Shown: in pieces, positions 33,579 to 41,822 of the stretch
Position numbering within the stretch: the stretch's first letter is position 1
How the letters are laid out: the number at the start of each line of letters is the position of its first letter
Assembly: GCA_017630215.1 (NCBI GenBank)
Contig: JAGBVR010000015.1
Span: forward strand, 62,001-126,000
Direction of reading: 5' to 3'
Length of the DNA stretch: 64,000 bases
From: Bacteroidales bacterium
GTDB lineage: Bacteria > Bacteroidota > Bacteroidia > Bacteroidales > UBA932
Program-made: the position numbers and the translations under genes
Notes under the pieces: generated by a model
Told to the model about the DNA's origin: nothing
Seen by the model: the letters and a program-made list of their open reading frames with translations, nothing else
Database searches by the model: none

Positions 33579-34610
33579 ATGAGCATAAACATAACACTTG
33601 AAACCGGAAGCAAAGCTCCTATATACAAGCAGCTTGTAGAAAAATTCGAAGATGCCATACGCTCTGGAAAACTGAAGCCTGGCGAACAGATTCCGTCAAT
33701 GAACGACTTTGCCGCCCAGCTTGACATTTCGAAGGAAACCGTCAAGAAAACATACGGAATACTACGTGAAAAGGGACTTCTCATTCCACAGCAGGGCAAA
33801 GGTTTCTATGTAGCGGAAGCATCGGACAGTTCTAAGCCAAAGGTATTGGTACTTTTTGACAAACTGAGCATTTACAAAGAGGTCCTATTCAATTCTCTCG
33901 CCGAAGAGCTTGGAGAAAAGGCCGACCTTACAATCCTTACGCACAATCAGGATCTGGAACTCTTCACATATTATCTGGACTCATCATTGGACAAATATGA
34001 TTATTACGTGATAAGCCCCCATTTCCCTCTTGACGCAAAGTCCCAAGCACTGGCGACAAAACTCATAGCACGAGTGCCGAACCGCAAGCTTATCATGGTA
34101 GACCACTGGCTCCAGAGCTACACGGGCAATTATGGAGCTGTATATCAGGATTTTGAGAACGATGTCTACGACGGCCTTAAGCAAGGTCAGGACAAACTGA
34201 TGAACACTGCAGGCCTTAAGGTAATCACAATGGCATCCAGTCTTTACGGACCTATGATCTGCAAGGGAGTGGACCGGTTCTGCCTGGAGCATAATATTCC
34301 AGTAGAATTTATGACCTCAGCACCTGAGTCCATCAGTCCGAATGAAACTTATCTTGTAATCAATTCCCAGCTGGACTCAGGACTGGCCGCCCTTGCGCGC
34401 AGCATCAAGGCTCAGAATCTTGAAGTCGGAAAGGACGTATTCATCATATCATACAATGAATTCGACCTCAACGAGGTGGTACTCAACGGTCTTTCTACCA
34501 TTTCGACCGATTTCAAGCAGATGGGACGCACAGCCGCGATGATGATATTGAACCGAAAGAGCTGGAAGGTACACTGCGACTTCAAGATGACTCGACGCGG
34601 TTCGTTCTAG
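33579..34610 (+). CDS. GntR-family regulator with periplasmic-binding-protein-like sensor (FucR-like)
   Basis: The 343-residue protein has an N-terminal winged helix of the GntR type (APIYKQLVEKFEDAIRSGKLKPGEQIPSMNDFAAQLDISKETVKKTYGILREKGLL, residues 13-68) joined to a LacI-like sugar-sensing domain (PKVLVLFDKLSIYKEVLFNSLAEELGE ... GKDVFIISYNEFDLNEVVLNGLSTISTDFKQMGRTAAMMIL). This layout is that of FucR of Bacteroides thetaiotaomicron, a fucose-responsive repressor. It follows GH20 by 3 bases. The likely targets are its own promoter and the other ACCACA-bearing promoters of the locus. The presence of an L-fucose-isomerase-like enzyme nearby fits a deoxy- or pentose sugar as effector. It is cytoplasmic. 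Confidence 0.9.
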   Translation: MSINITLETGSKAPIYKQLVEKFEDAIRSGKLKPGEQIPSMNDFAAQLDISKETVKKTYGILREKGLLIPQQGKGFYVAEASDSSKPKVLVLFDKLSIYKEVLFNSLAEELGEKADLTILTHNQDLELFTYYLDSSLDKYDYYVISPHFPLDAKSQALATKLIARVPNRKLIMVDHWLQSYTGNYGAVYQDFENDVYDGLKQGQDKLMNTAGLKVITMASSLYGPMICKGVDRFCLEHNIPVEFMTSAPESISPNETYLVINSQLDSGLAALARSIKAQNLEVGKDVFIISYNEFDLNEVVLNGLSTISTDFKQMGRTAAMMILNRKSWKVHCDFKMTRRGSF

Positions 34611-34641
34611 TACAGATTCAACAGATTGACTATCAACACAA

Positions 34642-34685
34642 TACAATGCCTGCGTGCTCCCTATGGGGAGCACGCAGGCATTGTA
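34642..34685. repeat. Long perfect palindrome with conserved core (copy 2), between convergent genes
   Basis: Arms at 34642-34659 and 34668-34685 are 18 bases and fully complementary, loop CCTATGGG. The core CGTGCTC-C-CTATGGG-GAGCACG matches copy 1 (7502-7551) except at two loop positions, but the outer arms differ completely. It separates the GntR gene and the convergent DUF6259 gene. No long T run follows either arm. Confidence 0.75.
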
Positions 34686-34719
34686 ACTCATTGTCCAACA
34701 GGGAAATAAATCCTTCTTG

Positions 34720-36864
34720 TTACTTTTCAAAAATCAGCACTGTGATTCCGTTCTGTCCAAGGGTCAGCTTAGAACCGTCTGCACGGACACGTACATCGCC
34801 GATCGACTCGCATTCCACGAAACGATATCCCGGCGCGGAGATTTTTCCGGATGCTCCATCAGCCTGAAGGGTGGTAGCGACAATTGCAAGACGGTCGCCG
34901 TTCGCATATCCGCGGGCAATGATATCATCCGATGAGCAGGTGAATCCATCCATATGAACGAATCGGCCTGCTCCAAGGAGAAGTTCCGGATATTTATGAC
35001 GGATGGCATTGATTCTTGCAAGATAACCCTGATAATGCGGAGTCTCATCTATAAGACCACGGCAACGGAAAATCTCGATATCATTGACCAGTCCCTTGAG
35101 CAATGTATTGTTCGCTCTGCGCTCGACATCAGTATCATCACGAAGGCAACGGTCAGACCAGATCACCTCAGGGAAGGTATATTTGAACCATTCAGGGAAG
35201 CTGTAAGGTTCTGCTGTAAACTCCACTATATGAACGAAGTCGCAGAACTGGGAAGTGCAGTCGCTGAGCCATTCTGTTCCAAGGCAGAACTCAGGGTCGA
35301 TCGCCTTTATATGGTCACGGATTTCCTTCAGGGCCTCTGCCTTATAACGGCCAGTATATATATCCTGAACAGGGAATTCTCCGGTGATATCCCAATTAGG
35401 GAACTCCTCAGCCACACCAAGCTGGTCATAGAACACGGCATCAGCTCCGTAGGACATTGCCCTATCCGCCCACTCCAGAAGCATGTCACGCCACTCGCGG
35501 TTGGCCATATTGGCGATCGAGAATGTGCGGGTATCGTAATATCCGAGTGTGGTTCCTTCGCCTGTGAATTTGTAATGCTCGGCGAATTCTGCACCTGTAT
35601 TGTCCCTGTTCACGGCTTTCTTGCCGTTTCCTTTCATATACCAGTCGCTCTCACGGTCCACCAGACGGCCGTTGTAGTAGAGCACCAGACGGTTTCCGTC
35701 GGCACGGTAGTCAGCTATAGCCTTCTTCCAGGCCTCTTCACCACCCTGAGTTTCGTCGATATAGTAGTTAGGATAGCCATTGTCCATTCCATCGCTCCAC
35801 CAACCGAATGCCAGGACAGTATTACATCCGACGCTCTTTCCACAGTCATTGATACGTCCCGGAAGGTCGGTGTATCTGCGAAGATATTCGCCATACTGAT
35901 GTTTGAAGATGATACGTTGCCATCCTGTCATTTCCTTCACCCACTGCGGTACATCCTTCTTGTCCCACCAAGTGCTGATCCACTCGCGGTATATATGAGA
36001 CGTCTCGGTCCATGATCCCATATAAGGTTTCAGAATGCTGGTATTATTGGTCCAGGTATCACCGCACATTGCATTTGGATAGCGATAAAAACCAGCCTCG
36101 AGGCGATCGAATACACCAGGAGCGGAAGGATATGCACGGAGTCCGTGCCAAGTCTGCTGAAGGCTCTGGTCATGGCTTCCGAAATAAAGGCCGTCTTCCT
36201 CACCGACAAATGCATAACAGTTCGAAGCGGCATGACGCGGATACTGAAGGTCGTACTGACGGAAGTACTGGTCCGGCTTCATATAGAGGGTTTTAGGATT
36301 GACATTGACGATAAGGTCAATAGCATCGTCGTGGATCTGTCCACCTGTGTGGGTGGTGAGAAGTTTATGACCTTCAGGGAGGGACATATCCCCTACAAGA
36401 GGGTACTGAAGTTCGCGGATGATGGTATGAGGCTCATTATTTGATATAATACAGCCAAAGCGCACTCCACCGTCTTCAAGCGCGACTGTAAGAGTCAAGT
36501 CCATATTCAGAGACTTTTCTCTGTGACACAGGCCCTTATAAGCAATGGTGATGACATCCCCATCCTGCGACACCACGGGAATATTCTCAGACGGTTCAAT
36601 CTGCATTTCCTTTTCCTCGTGAGTGTTGTAGAACATTCTCCAGAGACTCGATCCACCTGCATAATTGTGTCCGGTCTTTTTATTTCTGAAGACCAGAAGT
36701 TTTCCGTCCTCCCCTATCTTGACCTCGGCAAGGTCGTCGCTGAGGGTAAAGCCCGGTGCTGAAGAAAGAGCGTCATCTGAAGATAGTACGGTCTTCTCGG
36801 TCTTTGAACCGCTACATCCGATGAGTAGGATGATTGCAGTGGCAAGGGTTAAAATTCTTTTCAT
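34720..36864 (-). CDS. DUF6259-type glycoside hydrolase-like lipoprotein
   Basis: The 714-residue protein has a lipobox (LLIGCSGSK), an N-terminal beta-sandwich (residues 25-290: FTLSDDLAEVKIGEDGKLLVFRNKKTGHNYAGG...) and a TIM-barrel part (residues 300-600). The latter includes GWQRIIFKHQYGEYLRRYTDLPG, TVLAFGWWSDGMDNGYPNYYID, LVLYYNGRLVD, YGADAVFYDQLG and FCLGTEWLSDC. A beta domain ends it. It resembles the DUF6259 family. Candidate acids are Asp in FYDQLG and Glu in GTEWLSD. It is the last gene of the long minus-strand operon, after a 29-base tandem repeat. Linkage and sugar are unknown. Confidence 0.72.
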   Translation of the reverse strand: MKRILTLATAIILLIGCSGSKTEKTVLSSDDALSSAPGFTLSDDLAEVKIGEDGKLLVFRNKKTGHNYAGGSSLWRMFYNTHEEKEMQIEPSENIPVVSQDGDVITIAYKGLCHREKSLNMDLTLTVALEDGGVRFGCIISNNEPHTIIRELQYPLVGDMSLPEGHKLLTTHTGGQIHDDAIDLIVNVNPKTLYMKPDQYFRQYDLQYPRHAASNCYAFVGEEDGLYFGSHDQSLQQTWHGLRAYPSAPGVFDRLEAGFYRYPNAMCGDTWTNNTSILKPYMGSWTETSHIYREWISTWWDKKDVPQWVKEMTGWQRIIFKHQYGEYLRRYTDLPGRINDCGKSVGCNTVLAFGWWSDGMDNGYPNYYIDETQGGEEAWKKAIADYRADGNRLVLYYNGRLVDRESDWYMKGNGKKAVNRDNTGAEFAEHYKFTGEGTTLGYYDTRTFSIANMANREWRDMLLEWADRAMSYGADAVFYDQLGVAEEFPNWDITGEFPVQDIYTGRYKAEALKEIRDHIKAIDPEFCLGTEWLSDCTSQFCDFVHIVEFTAEPYSFPEWFKYTFPEVIWSDRCLRDDTDVERRANNTLLKGLVNDIEIFRCRGLIDETPHYQGYLARINAIRHKYPELLLGAGRFVHMDGFTCSSDDIIARGYANGDRLAIVATTLQADGASGKISAPGYRFVECESIGDVRVRADGSKLTLGQNGITVLIFEK

Positions 36865-36884
36865 AATAGTATTTAATTCTTATA

Positions 36885-37008
36885 ATAGATTCTCACGTCG
36901 CTACGCTCCTCAGAATGACAATGGGAACTTCGAGCTCCTTAGAATGACAATGGAAACTTAGAGCTCCTTAGAATGACAATGGAAACTTAGAGCTCCTCAG
37001 AATGACAG
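36885..37008 (-). repeat. 29-base tandem repeat grown from the interspersed TGTCATTCTGAG element
   Basis: Four copies of a 29-base unit (core GAGCTCCTTAGAATGACAAT, spacing start at 36903, 36932, 36961, 36990) follow a full copy of the interspersed repeat (TAGATTCTCACGTCGCTACG...CAGAATGACA). It lies in the 145-base gap between the DUF4855 and DUF6259 genes. The unit has no spacers and is not a CRISPR. Confidence 0.85.
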
Positions 37009-37009
37009 G

Positions 37010-38560
37010 CTATTGGCGCAACGGATTTTCAACAATGAAACGACAATACTCGAGATACATTTCCTGATCTTTCGAATCCGGCGATGTGGCAAGTTCGTAC
37101 ATAGCATTGGTTCCGGAATATGTGGCTATACGAGCCTTTCCGTAATAACCGGCTTCTTTAAACCTGGTCATATAGTCACGCAGCAGCTGCTTGTTGCGGG
37201 CGGCCTGCGGATTAGGTTTTCCTTTAGGCGTACCCTGAGCATCATTGTTTGTGCGGACAGTCTCAAGAACAGATGAACTTGTACGAGGCACTCCTTCTTC
37301 CCATTGGCTCCAGCCTGGCTCACCGTGCGAGCCTTCGAACTCGATTTCCATTCCGTGACTGTAGGAAGCCATCGAATTGAATACCCAGCTCCATGATTTC
37401 TTCTGCTTTTTCTCCGGATAGTCCCAATATTTATTCGGTTGCAGCCAGGTGTAATCGATGCCCAGCTGAACGGTCATATCATAACCGTCTGCCTGATAAT
37501 ACGGAATCCAATACATACCGTACTTCATTTCATGGAGATAATCGGAAACCGCAGGAAGTATCTTGTCCCATCTCTTGTACTTGTAGTTCCATCCCGAAGG
37601 CTTGGCTACCAGAACCTCTGAAAGTATATAGAAACCAGCAAGCTCAATATGCTGAGGGGCAGCCTTTTCCCAAAGTTCACGCACATAATCGATATACCAT
37701 TTGTACGCAAGCACCTGGTCCGAAGCATTACTGAAATCCAGCCTGCGCCCGTACGCCTCACCCCAATATGTAGTGGAAGATGCCTTGTCAGAAAAATACT
37801 CCAGCATGATCGGATCGGGCATCGTAATGACTACCTTATGCCTGAATGTAGGATGTCCGATACGGGCAATAGCATTTCCGATGGTTCGGTCCATGACATC
37901 AATGACTCTTCCTTCACCAAGCCACCACTTAGCAAAATCCTCCCAGGAATCCTTTCCGGCCGACTTACCGTTTCCGTCGGCTATGCAAAGAGTGGTGCCA
38001 CGGCTGTCATCCACGCCACCTATGAAGAGAAATGCTTCGTGAAGCCATTTCTCCCGTCCGTCCGAATCTTGAAAGGTCACATGAGGTTTCAACCTGTTTT
38101 CATCCCAATCCTTAGGTGTCTTATTGGACACCCCGCCAGGTATGAGATCCAGATCCGAAAATGTCGGTATCTCCGTCCGGGAAGCCTCCCAGGAATAGAG
38201 CGAAGGAGTGGTCACGGTAAAGGAGACAATCTCGCCATAAACAGTTCCAAGCACCCCGACGCCGTAAATATTGTAATCCGTTTCCTTTTCAAGTCCTCCG
38301 ATGAACAGTCGCCGTCCGTCAGCCTGGACTCCGTTCTTCACAACAAATTCCGCTGTCGGCTCTGGTTCTCCGACTTTAAGCGCCAAAGCATAGACAGCAT
38401 CGGTGTTGATGCTGCGGATATCCATCAAGACTCCGTCTTGATAGAAACTGTTGAAGTTCATCTCGATCACCGGAGTCCGGACATATTCAGGGGTCTTTTC
38501 TCTGCAAGAGATGACAAAGACGGGCAGAAGCAAGAATATACAGTATTTAAATCGTCTCAT
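37010..38560 (-). CDS. DUF4855 lipoprotein with FN3-like N-terminus
   Basis: The 516-residue protein has a lipobox (LPVFVISCREK), an FN3-like domain (residues 25-120) and a DUF4855 domain (about 135-510). Blocks shared with the other two DUF4855 proteins here are RLKPHVTFQDSDGREKWLHEAFLF, KVVITMPDPIMLEYF, LAGFYILSE, YGMYWIPYYQADGYD, DYTWLQPNKYWDYPEKK and HGMEIEFEGSHGEPGWSQ. The repeated strand-loop pattern suggests a TIM barrel. The conserved Glu of FYILSE and the Glu pair of MEIEFEG are my candidates for catalysis. DUF4855 occurs in carbohydrate loci, but its reaction is not known to me. It comes 28 bases after its paralog at 38589 in the same operon. Confidence 0.85.
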   Translation of the reverse strand: MRRFKYCIFLLLPVFVISCREKTPEYVRTPVIEMNFNSFYQDGVLMDIRSINTDAVYALALKVGEPEPTAEFVVKNGVQADGRRLFIGGLEKETDYNIYGVGVLGTVYGEIVSFTVTTPSLYSWEASRTEIPTFSDLDLIPGGVSNKTPKDWDENRLKPHVTFQDSDGREKWLHEAFLFIGGVDDSRGTTLCIADGNGKSAGKDSWEDFAKWWLGEGRVIDVMDRTIGNAIARIGHPTFRHKVVITMPDPIMLEYFSDKASSTTYWGEAYGRRLDFSNASDQVLAYKWYIDYVRELWEKAAPQHIELAGFYILSEVLVAKPSGWNYKYKRWDKILPAVSDYLHEMKYGMYWIPYYQADGYDMTVQLGIDYTWLQPNKYWDYPEKKQKKSWSWVFNSMASYSHGMEIEFEGSHGEPGWSQWEEGVPRTSSSVLETVRTNNDAQGTPKGKPNPQAARNKQLLRDYMTRFKEAGYYGKARIATYSGTNAMYELATSPDSKDQEMYLEYCRFIVENPLRQ

Positions 38561-38572
38561 GGTATGGTTTAC

Positions 38573-38600
38573 AGATCCTTCGCAAAGCTCAGAATGACAG
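38573..38600 (-). repeat. Interspersed repeat copy that supplies the stop codon of a DUF4855 gene
   Basis: The minus strand reads CTGTCATTCTGAGCTTTGCG then AAGGATCT, the canonical form of the short interspersed repeat. Its first 10 bases are the last codons and the TGA of the gene ending at 38589. The rest fills the gap to the next gene. Confidence 0.8.
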
Positions 38601-39803
38601 TGGCTGGTTCTTCAATGGGTTTCCAACTACGAATTTACACAGTTTGTGGTAAATTTCCTTATCTTTTTCGTCTTGCGAAACAGCAAGTTCATAAAGTCCG
38701 TTGGTTCCTGCATAGAGTACAAACGGCACCTGACCATAGAGTCCGCGGGAGCGGGCATTGTCCAGATATTCCTGAAAACGGGCTTTGTTGCGCTCCGAAT
38801 AAGGATTAGGACGTCCATCCTTGAGGTTACTGAGAATGGAAGAGGTCAATGGCTCACCGTGCGTGCCTTCGAACTCAAGTTCCATTCCAAGACCGAAATC
38901 ACGAATCTTCTTCTCGATCTGGTCCCATGTCCACTTGGCATCAGTCCAATAATAGTTCGGTTGCATGACCACAAGATCGAATCCGAAATCCTGGCTGTTT
39001 TCTATACCTGGAGCCATTGCATAAGGCACCCAATAGAAGCCTTCGTTCATACTGTGGCAATAATCTGCCACTGCCTTTATCGTGACATCGTGCTCCTTGT
39101 ACTCGTAACGGAAACTTCCAGGCACGGAAAGTTCTTCTGAAAGCACATAGAATCCGATGAGTTCTATATGTCTGTAACCAGCCTGCGCGAACTTTGTACG
39201 CACAGCATCGACAAGCCAAAGATACGCTTGGATGCGGTCCTGCGACTTCGAGAAGTCCATTGCCACAGCACCGATCTCTCCCCAATATACAGTATTCCTG
39301 TTCTCCCCTTTCATCGCATTTGTATAATGCTCGAAATAAACAGGGTCAGGAAGAGAGAAGATGATTCCGCGCTTCGAAGGAGGATTACCGATCCTCTTTG
39401 CCGCGGCATCTATGCATCGGTCAAGTGCGGCAAAGCCGTTTTCTTCGTCAAACCAATAATCAAGCTGCCTGAGCCAATGTTCCTTTCGTGAAGAATAACG
39501 GCCGTCATTAGCAATCGAGAATGTGACTGCATAGTCGTCATCCCAAAGCTCCATCATAATCATATTGTCAAACAGCCAATGCTCCTGACCGTTTTCGTCT
39601 TTGTAAAGAACTGTCTTTTCAAAACGCTCCTCAGTCCAAAGATAAGGGTCGCGTGCACTGTGACCGCCATAGCAGATCGCGGCATCGGCTAAAGGACGGA
39701 TTTCGTCCTTTTCCCATCTGTAAAGATTTTTAGGGGTCCCGCAGGAACTAAATATCATTGCAGTGGAAACCACTGCAATGATATTGGATAAAATATGTTT
39801 CAT
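38589..39803 (-). CDS. DUF4855 lipoprotein, minimal form
   Basis: From ATG 39803 (nine codons inside the longest frame; the earlier start overlaps the preceding gene) the protein has 404 residues. It has a lipobox (AMIFSSCGT) and only a DUF4855 domain. It keeps the family blocks: EHWLFDNMIMMELW, KRGIIFSLPDPVYFEHYTNAM, HIELIGFYVLSEEL, EGFYWVPYAMAP, FDLVVMQPNYYWTD and GMELEFEGTHGEPL. It is more diverged than the other two and has no FN3 part. Its last residues (NPLKNQPLSF) differ from the paralog ends (NPLRQ, NPKRKQ) because an interspersed repeat has replaced the natural stop. It starts 4 bases after the DUF4623 lipoprotein gene. Confidence 0.85.
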   Translation of the reverse strand: MKHILSNIIAVVSTAMIFSSCGTPKNLYRWEKDEIRPLADAAICYGGHSARDPYLWTEERFEKTVLYKDENGQEHWLFDNMIMMELWDDDYAVTFSIANDGRYSSRKEHWLRQLDYWFDEENGFAALDRCIDAAAKRIGNPPSKRGIIFSLPDPVYFEHYTNAMKGENRNTVYWGEIGAVAMDFSKSQDRIQAYLWLVDAVRTKFAQAGYRHIELIGFYVLSEELSVPGSFRYEYKEHDVTIKAVADYCHSMNEGFYWVPYAMAPGIENSQDFGFDLVVMQPNYYWTDAKWTWDQIEKKIRDFGLGMELEFEGTHGEPLTSSILSNLKDGRPNPYSERNKARFQEYLDNARSRGLYGQVPFVLYAGTNGLYELAVSQDEKDKEIYHKLCKFVVGNPLKNQPLSF

Positions 39804-39807
39804 ATTG

Positions 39808-41817
39808 TTATTCAGCAATGAAACCTGCATTAAGTTTGAATACTGAGATACCTACATTCTGAATCATCACAGCCATATAGGTCTCACCGTTGATTTCACG
39901 CACCACGCAGTCACCGGTAGAGTGAGTTGCCGGGCAAGGTGAAACCACTGATGTATCCATACCGTCCTGGATAGGCGCCTCGAATACCATCTTCTGATTC
40001 TGTAGTACGCCAAGGAAGCCCTCCGGTGTGCCGTTGAAGTCAGAGATCACCTTTACAGCGCCCTTATCCTGAGCCGCTTCGAGACCTATGTAAGCGACGT
40101 ACTTAAGTCCTGTCTTGGCATCCTGGAAGAAGCTGTAACCGTGAGTGAGAGGCATATTCAGATCAGCGGTCGAAGCGTACAAATTACCAGACACATTACC
40201 GAGGTAGTGAGCGCTGGCTGTAGACGACACAAGGAATCCTGCCGGAATATCCGAGCCAGCCTTAGGAGTTCCCGGATATACATATGCCGATCCGATGCAA
40301 CCTGCCGCATCAAGAACTGAAGCATTGTAATCAAAACGTCCACGGGCATAAGCCAGACCATCAGCACCCGGCCACTCTCCTATACGGCCATCTACCATTG
40401 CATAACGGATAATATTACCTGTATTGTAGTCCTTCAGGTAAATCTCTCCATTGTTCCAGCTGCCGAGCACGATATACTTGTCACCGAGACGACGGCCGGA
40501 ATCCTCTACCATGCTGAGTGTAGGAGCGCTGTCAATACCGTTGAGCCATACATAGAAATGCAGATGCGAACCGTCACCTACAGAGAGGCAGCATGCAGAA
40601 AGGATATCTTCGCCTGAGTTCACTGCTGGATCTTCATTAGGAATCATCCTTACGCAAGAGAGAGTGTGTGTACCTCCTGCAATACCCTCCACATTTACAT
40701 TCTTCACCTGTGCAGGATCAGTGATGCTTACTGCCTTGAGTACCGCGTCTCCTCCTGCCGACTGAGGAATGTAGATATACTGATCATCCATAGTGATATT
40801 ACGAGCGTCAGAAAGGCCGAATATCGCCTGCCATGGAGTGGTCGATGATGTCGCATAGATACCCCACTGACGAGTGAAGAGCTGCGGCGGAATAGGTTCA
40901 AGTCCCTTCACGACAACATATGTAAGACCATTGTCTATCTTCACTCCGTCCACTGACATTCCGGAAACCTTGAGAGGGACTACATATCCATCCCAGTCTC
41001 TCTTGATGAGATTTGTTTCAGGATCTGTAAGAACTGCAGTATTGACAGTCACAGGATAAAGAACATATCCCTCGCCGGCCTTGATTACAGGATCAGGACC
41101 TACAGTAACAAGTCCTTCAGGAGCGGTAACATAGTTTGTACCGTTCGCTTCATTATAAGCGGCTACAAGAGCATTATCCACTTCGAAATCGACTGTAAGA
41201 TCGATTCCAGGGATAGCCTTGTCGATACGGACTGTGATGTCCATTGTCTCTGAAGACGGTTCTGATTCCCACTCGTATGTACGGCTGAGAAGAGTCTGCT
41301 CAGCTGTCACAGTAGAAGTAACAAGGTTGAGGATAAAGATCTGACGGCCGTCATTCACCTCAAGTCCCTCAGAACGGAGAGCCACAGGAATACAGTACTG
41401 ATTCTGAGGTTCCTGCTCCATAAATGCAGCCACCTTAGCGATATCCCATGACACTGTTACCGGCTTGGTCACATCATCGATGCCGAAAGACAGGCTCTCG
41501 GAGCTGAATGAGTAAAGATCCTGATCGTCAGGAAGCGGGAAGTACTCCACGCCATACTCTTCATTGTAATTCTTGAGGTCAAAGTTTGAAGTAGTGATGT
41601 TTACCACGCCTTCATTCATTCCCTTGCCGCTCTTGATCACGTCGATTTCATATGAACCGCCATATAGAGGGAGGGTCAGCACATTCTCACCGGCCTTGTT
41701 GTTGAAGCCGAAAGAGTCATCAGGCAGAAAGTTGTTTCTGTCATCAGCACAAGACGCTACGGCTGTAATCGTCAGTGCAGAAAGCAAGATATTTCTGAAA
41801 ATCTTCTTCATATTCAT
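39808..41817 (-). CDS. SusE-position glycan-binding lipoprotein (DUF1735-like plus DUF4623 domains)
   Basis: The 669-residue protein has a lipobox (TAVASCADDRNN; CADD suggests surface export). An N-terminal DUF1735-like Ig domain (residues 30-165, ENVLTLPLYGGSYEIDVIKSGKG) and a second Ig-like domain (about 170-310, with VDNALVAAYNEANGTNY) precede a C-terminal DUF4623-type domain (320-669). This shows ARNITMDDQYIYIPQSAGGDAVLKAVSITDPAQ, GGTHTLSCVRMIPNEDPAVNSG, SGRRLGDKYIVLG and GDCVVREINGETYMAVMIQNVGISVFKLN. Its place right after SusD is that of SusE/SusF glycan-binding proteins. The same C-terminal domain is in the protein at 29687. Confidence 0.83.
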   Translation of the reverse strand: MNMKKIFRNILLSALTITAVASCADDRNNFLPDDSFGFNNKAGENVLTLPLYGGSYEIDVIKSGKGMNEGVVNITTSNFDLKNYNEEYGVEYFPLPDDQDLYSFSSESLSFGIDDVTKPVTVSWDIAKVAAFMEQEPQNQYCIPVALRSEGLEVNDGRQIFILNLVTSTVTAEQTLLSRTYEWESEPSSETMDITVRIDKAIPGIDLTVDFEVDNALVAAYNEANGTNYVTAPEGLVTVGPDPVIKAGEGYVLYPVTVNTAVLTDPETNLIKRDWDGYVVPLKVSGMSVDGVKIDNGLTYVVVKGLEPIPPQLFTRQWGIYATSSTTPWQAIFGLSDARNITMDDQYIYIPQSAGGDAVLKAVSITDPAQVKNVNVEGIAGGTHTLSCVRMIPNEDPAVNSGEDILSACCLSVGDGSHLHFYVWLNGIDSAPTLSMVEDSGRRLGDKYIVLGSWNNGEIYLKDYNTGNIIRYAMVDGRIGEWPGADGLAYARGRFDYNASVLDAAGCIGSAYVYPGTPKAGSDIPAGFLVSSTASAHYLGNVSGNLYASTADLNMPLTHGYSFFQDAKTGLKYVAYIGLEAAQDKGAVKVISDFNGTPEGFLGVLQNQKMVFEAPIQDGMDTSVVSPCPATHSTGDCVVREINGETYMAVMIQNVGISVFKLNAGFIAE

Positions 41818-41822
41818 TCTGA

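Noticed and set aside
34954..36015. A 353-codon open frame on the plus strand
   Set aside because: It lies wholly opposite the DUF6259 gene, has no signal, domain or promoter, and mirrors the codon bias of the real gene.
36903..37008. Possible CRISPR array from the 29-base repeats
   Set aside because: The units are directly head to tail with no spacers, the last one degenerate, and no cas gene is present.
37649..38809. A 386-codon open frame on the plus strand
   Set aside because: It runs opposite the end of one DUF4855 gene, the repeat and most of another; the product is low-complexity basic sequence with no family likeness.
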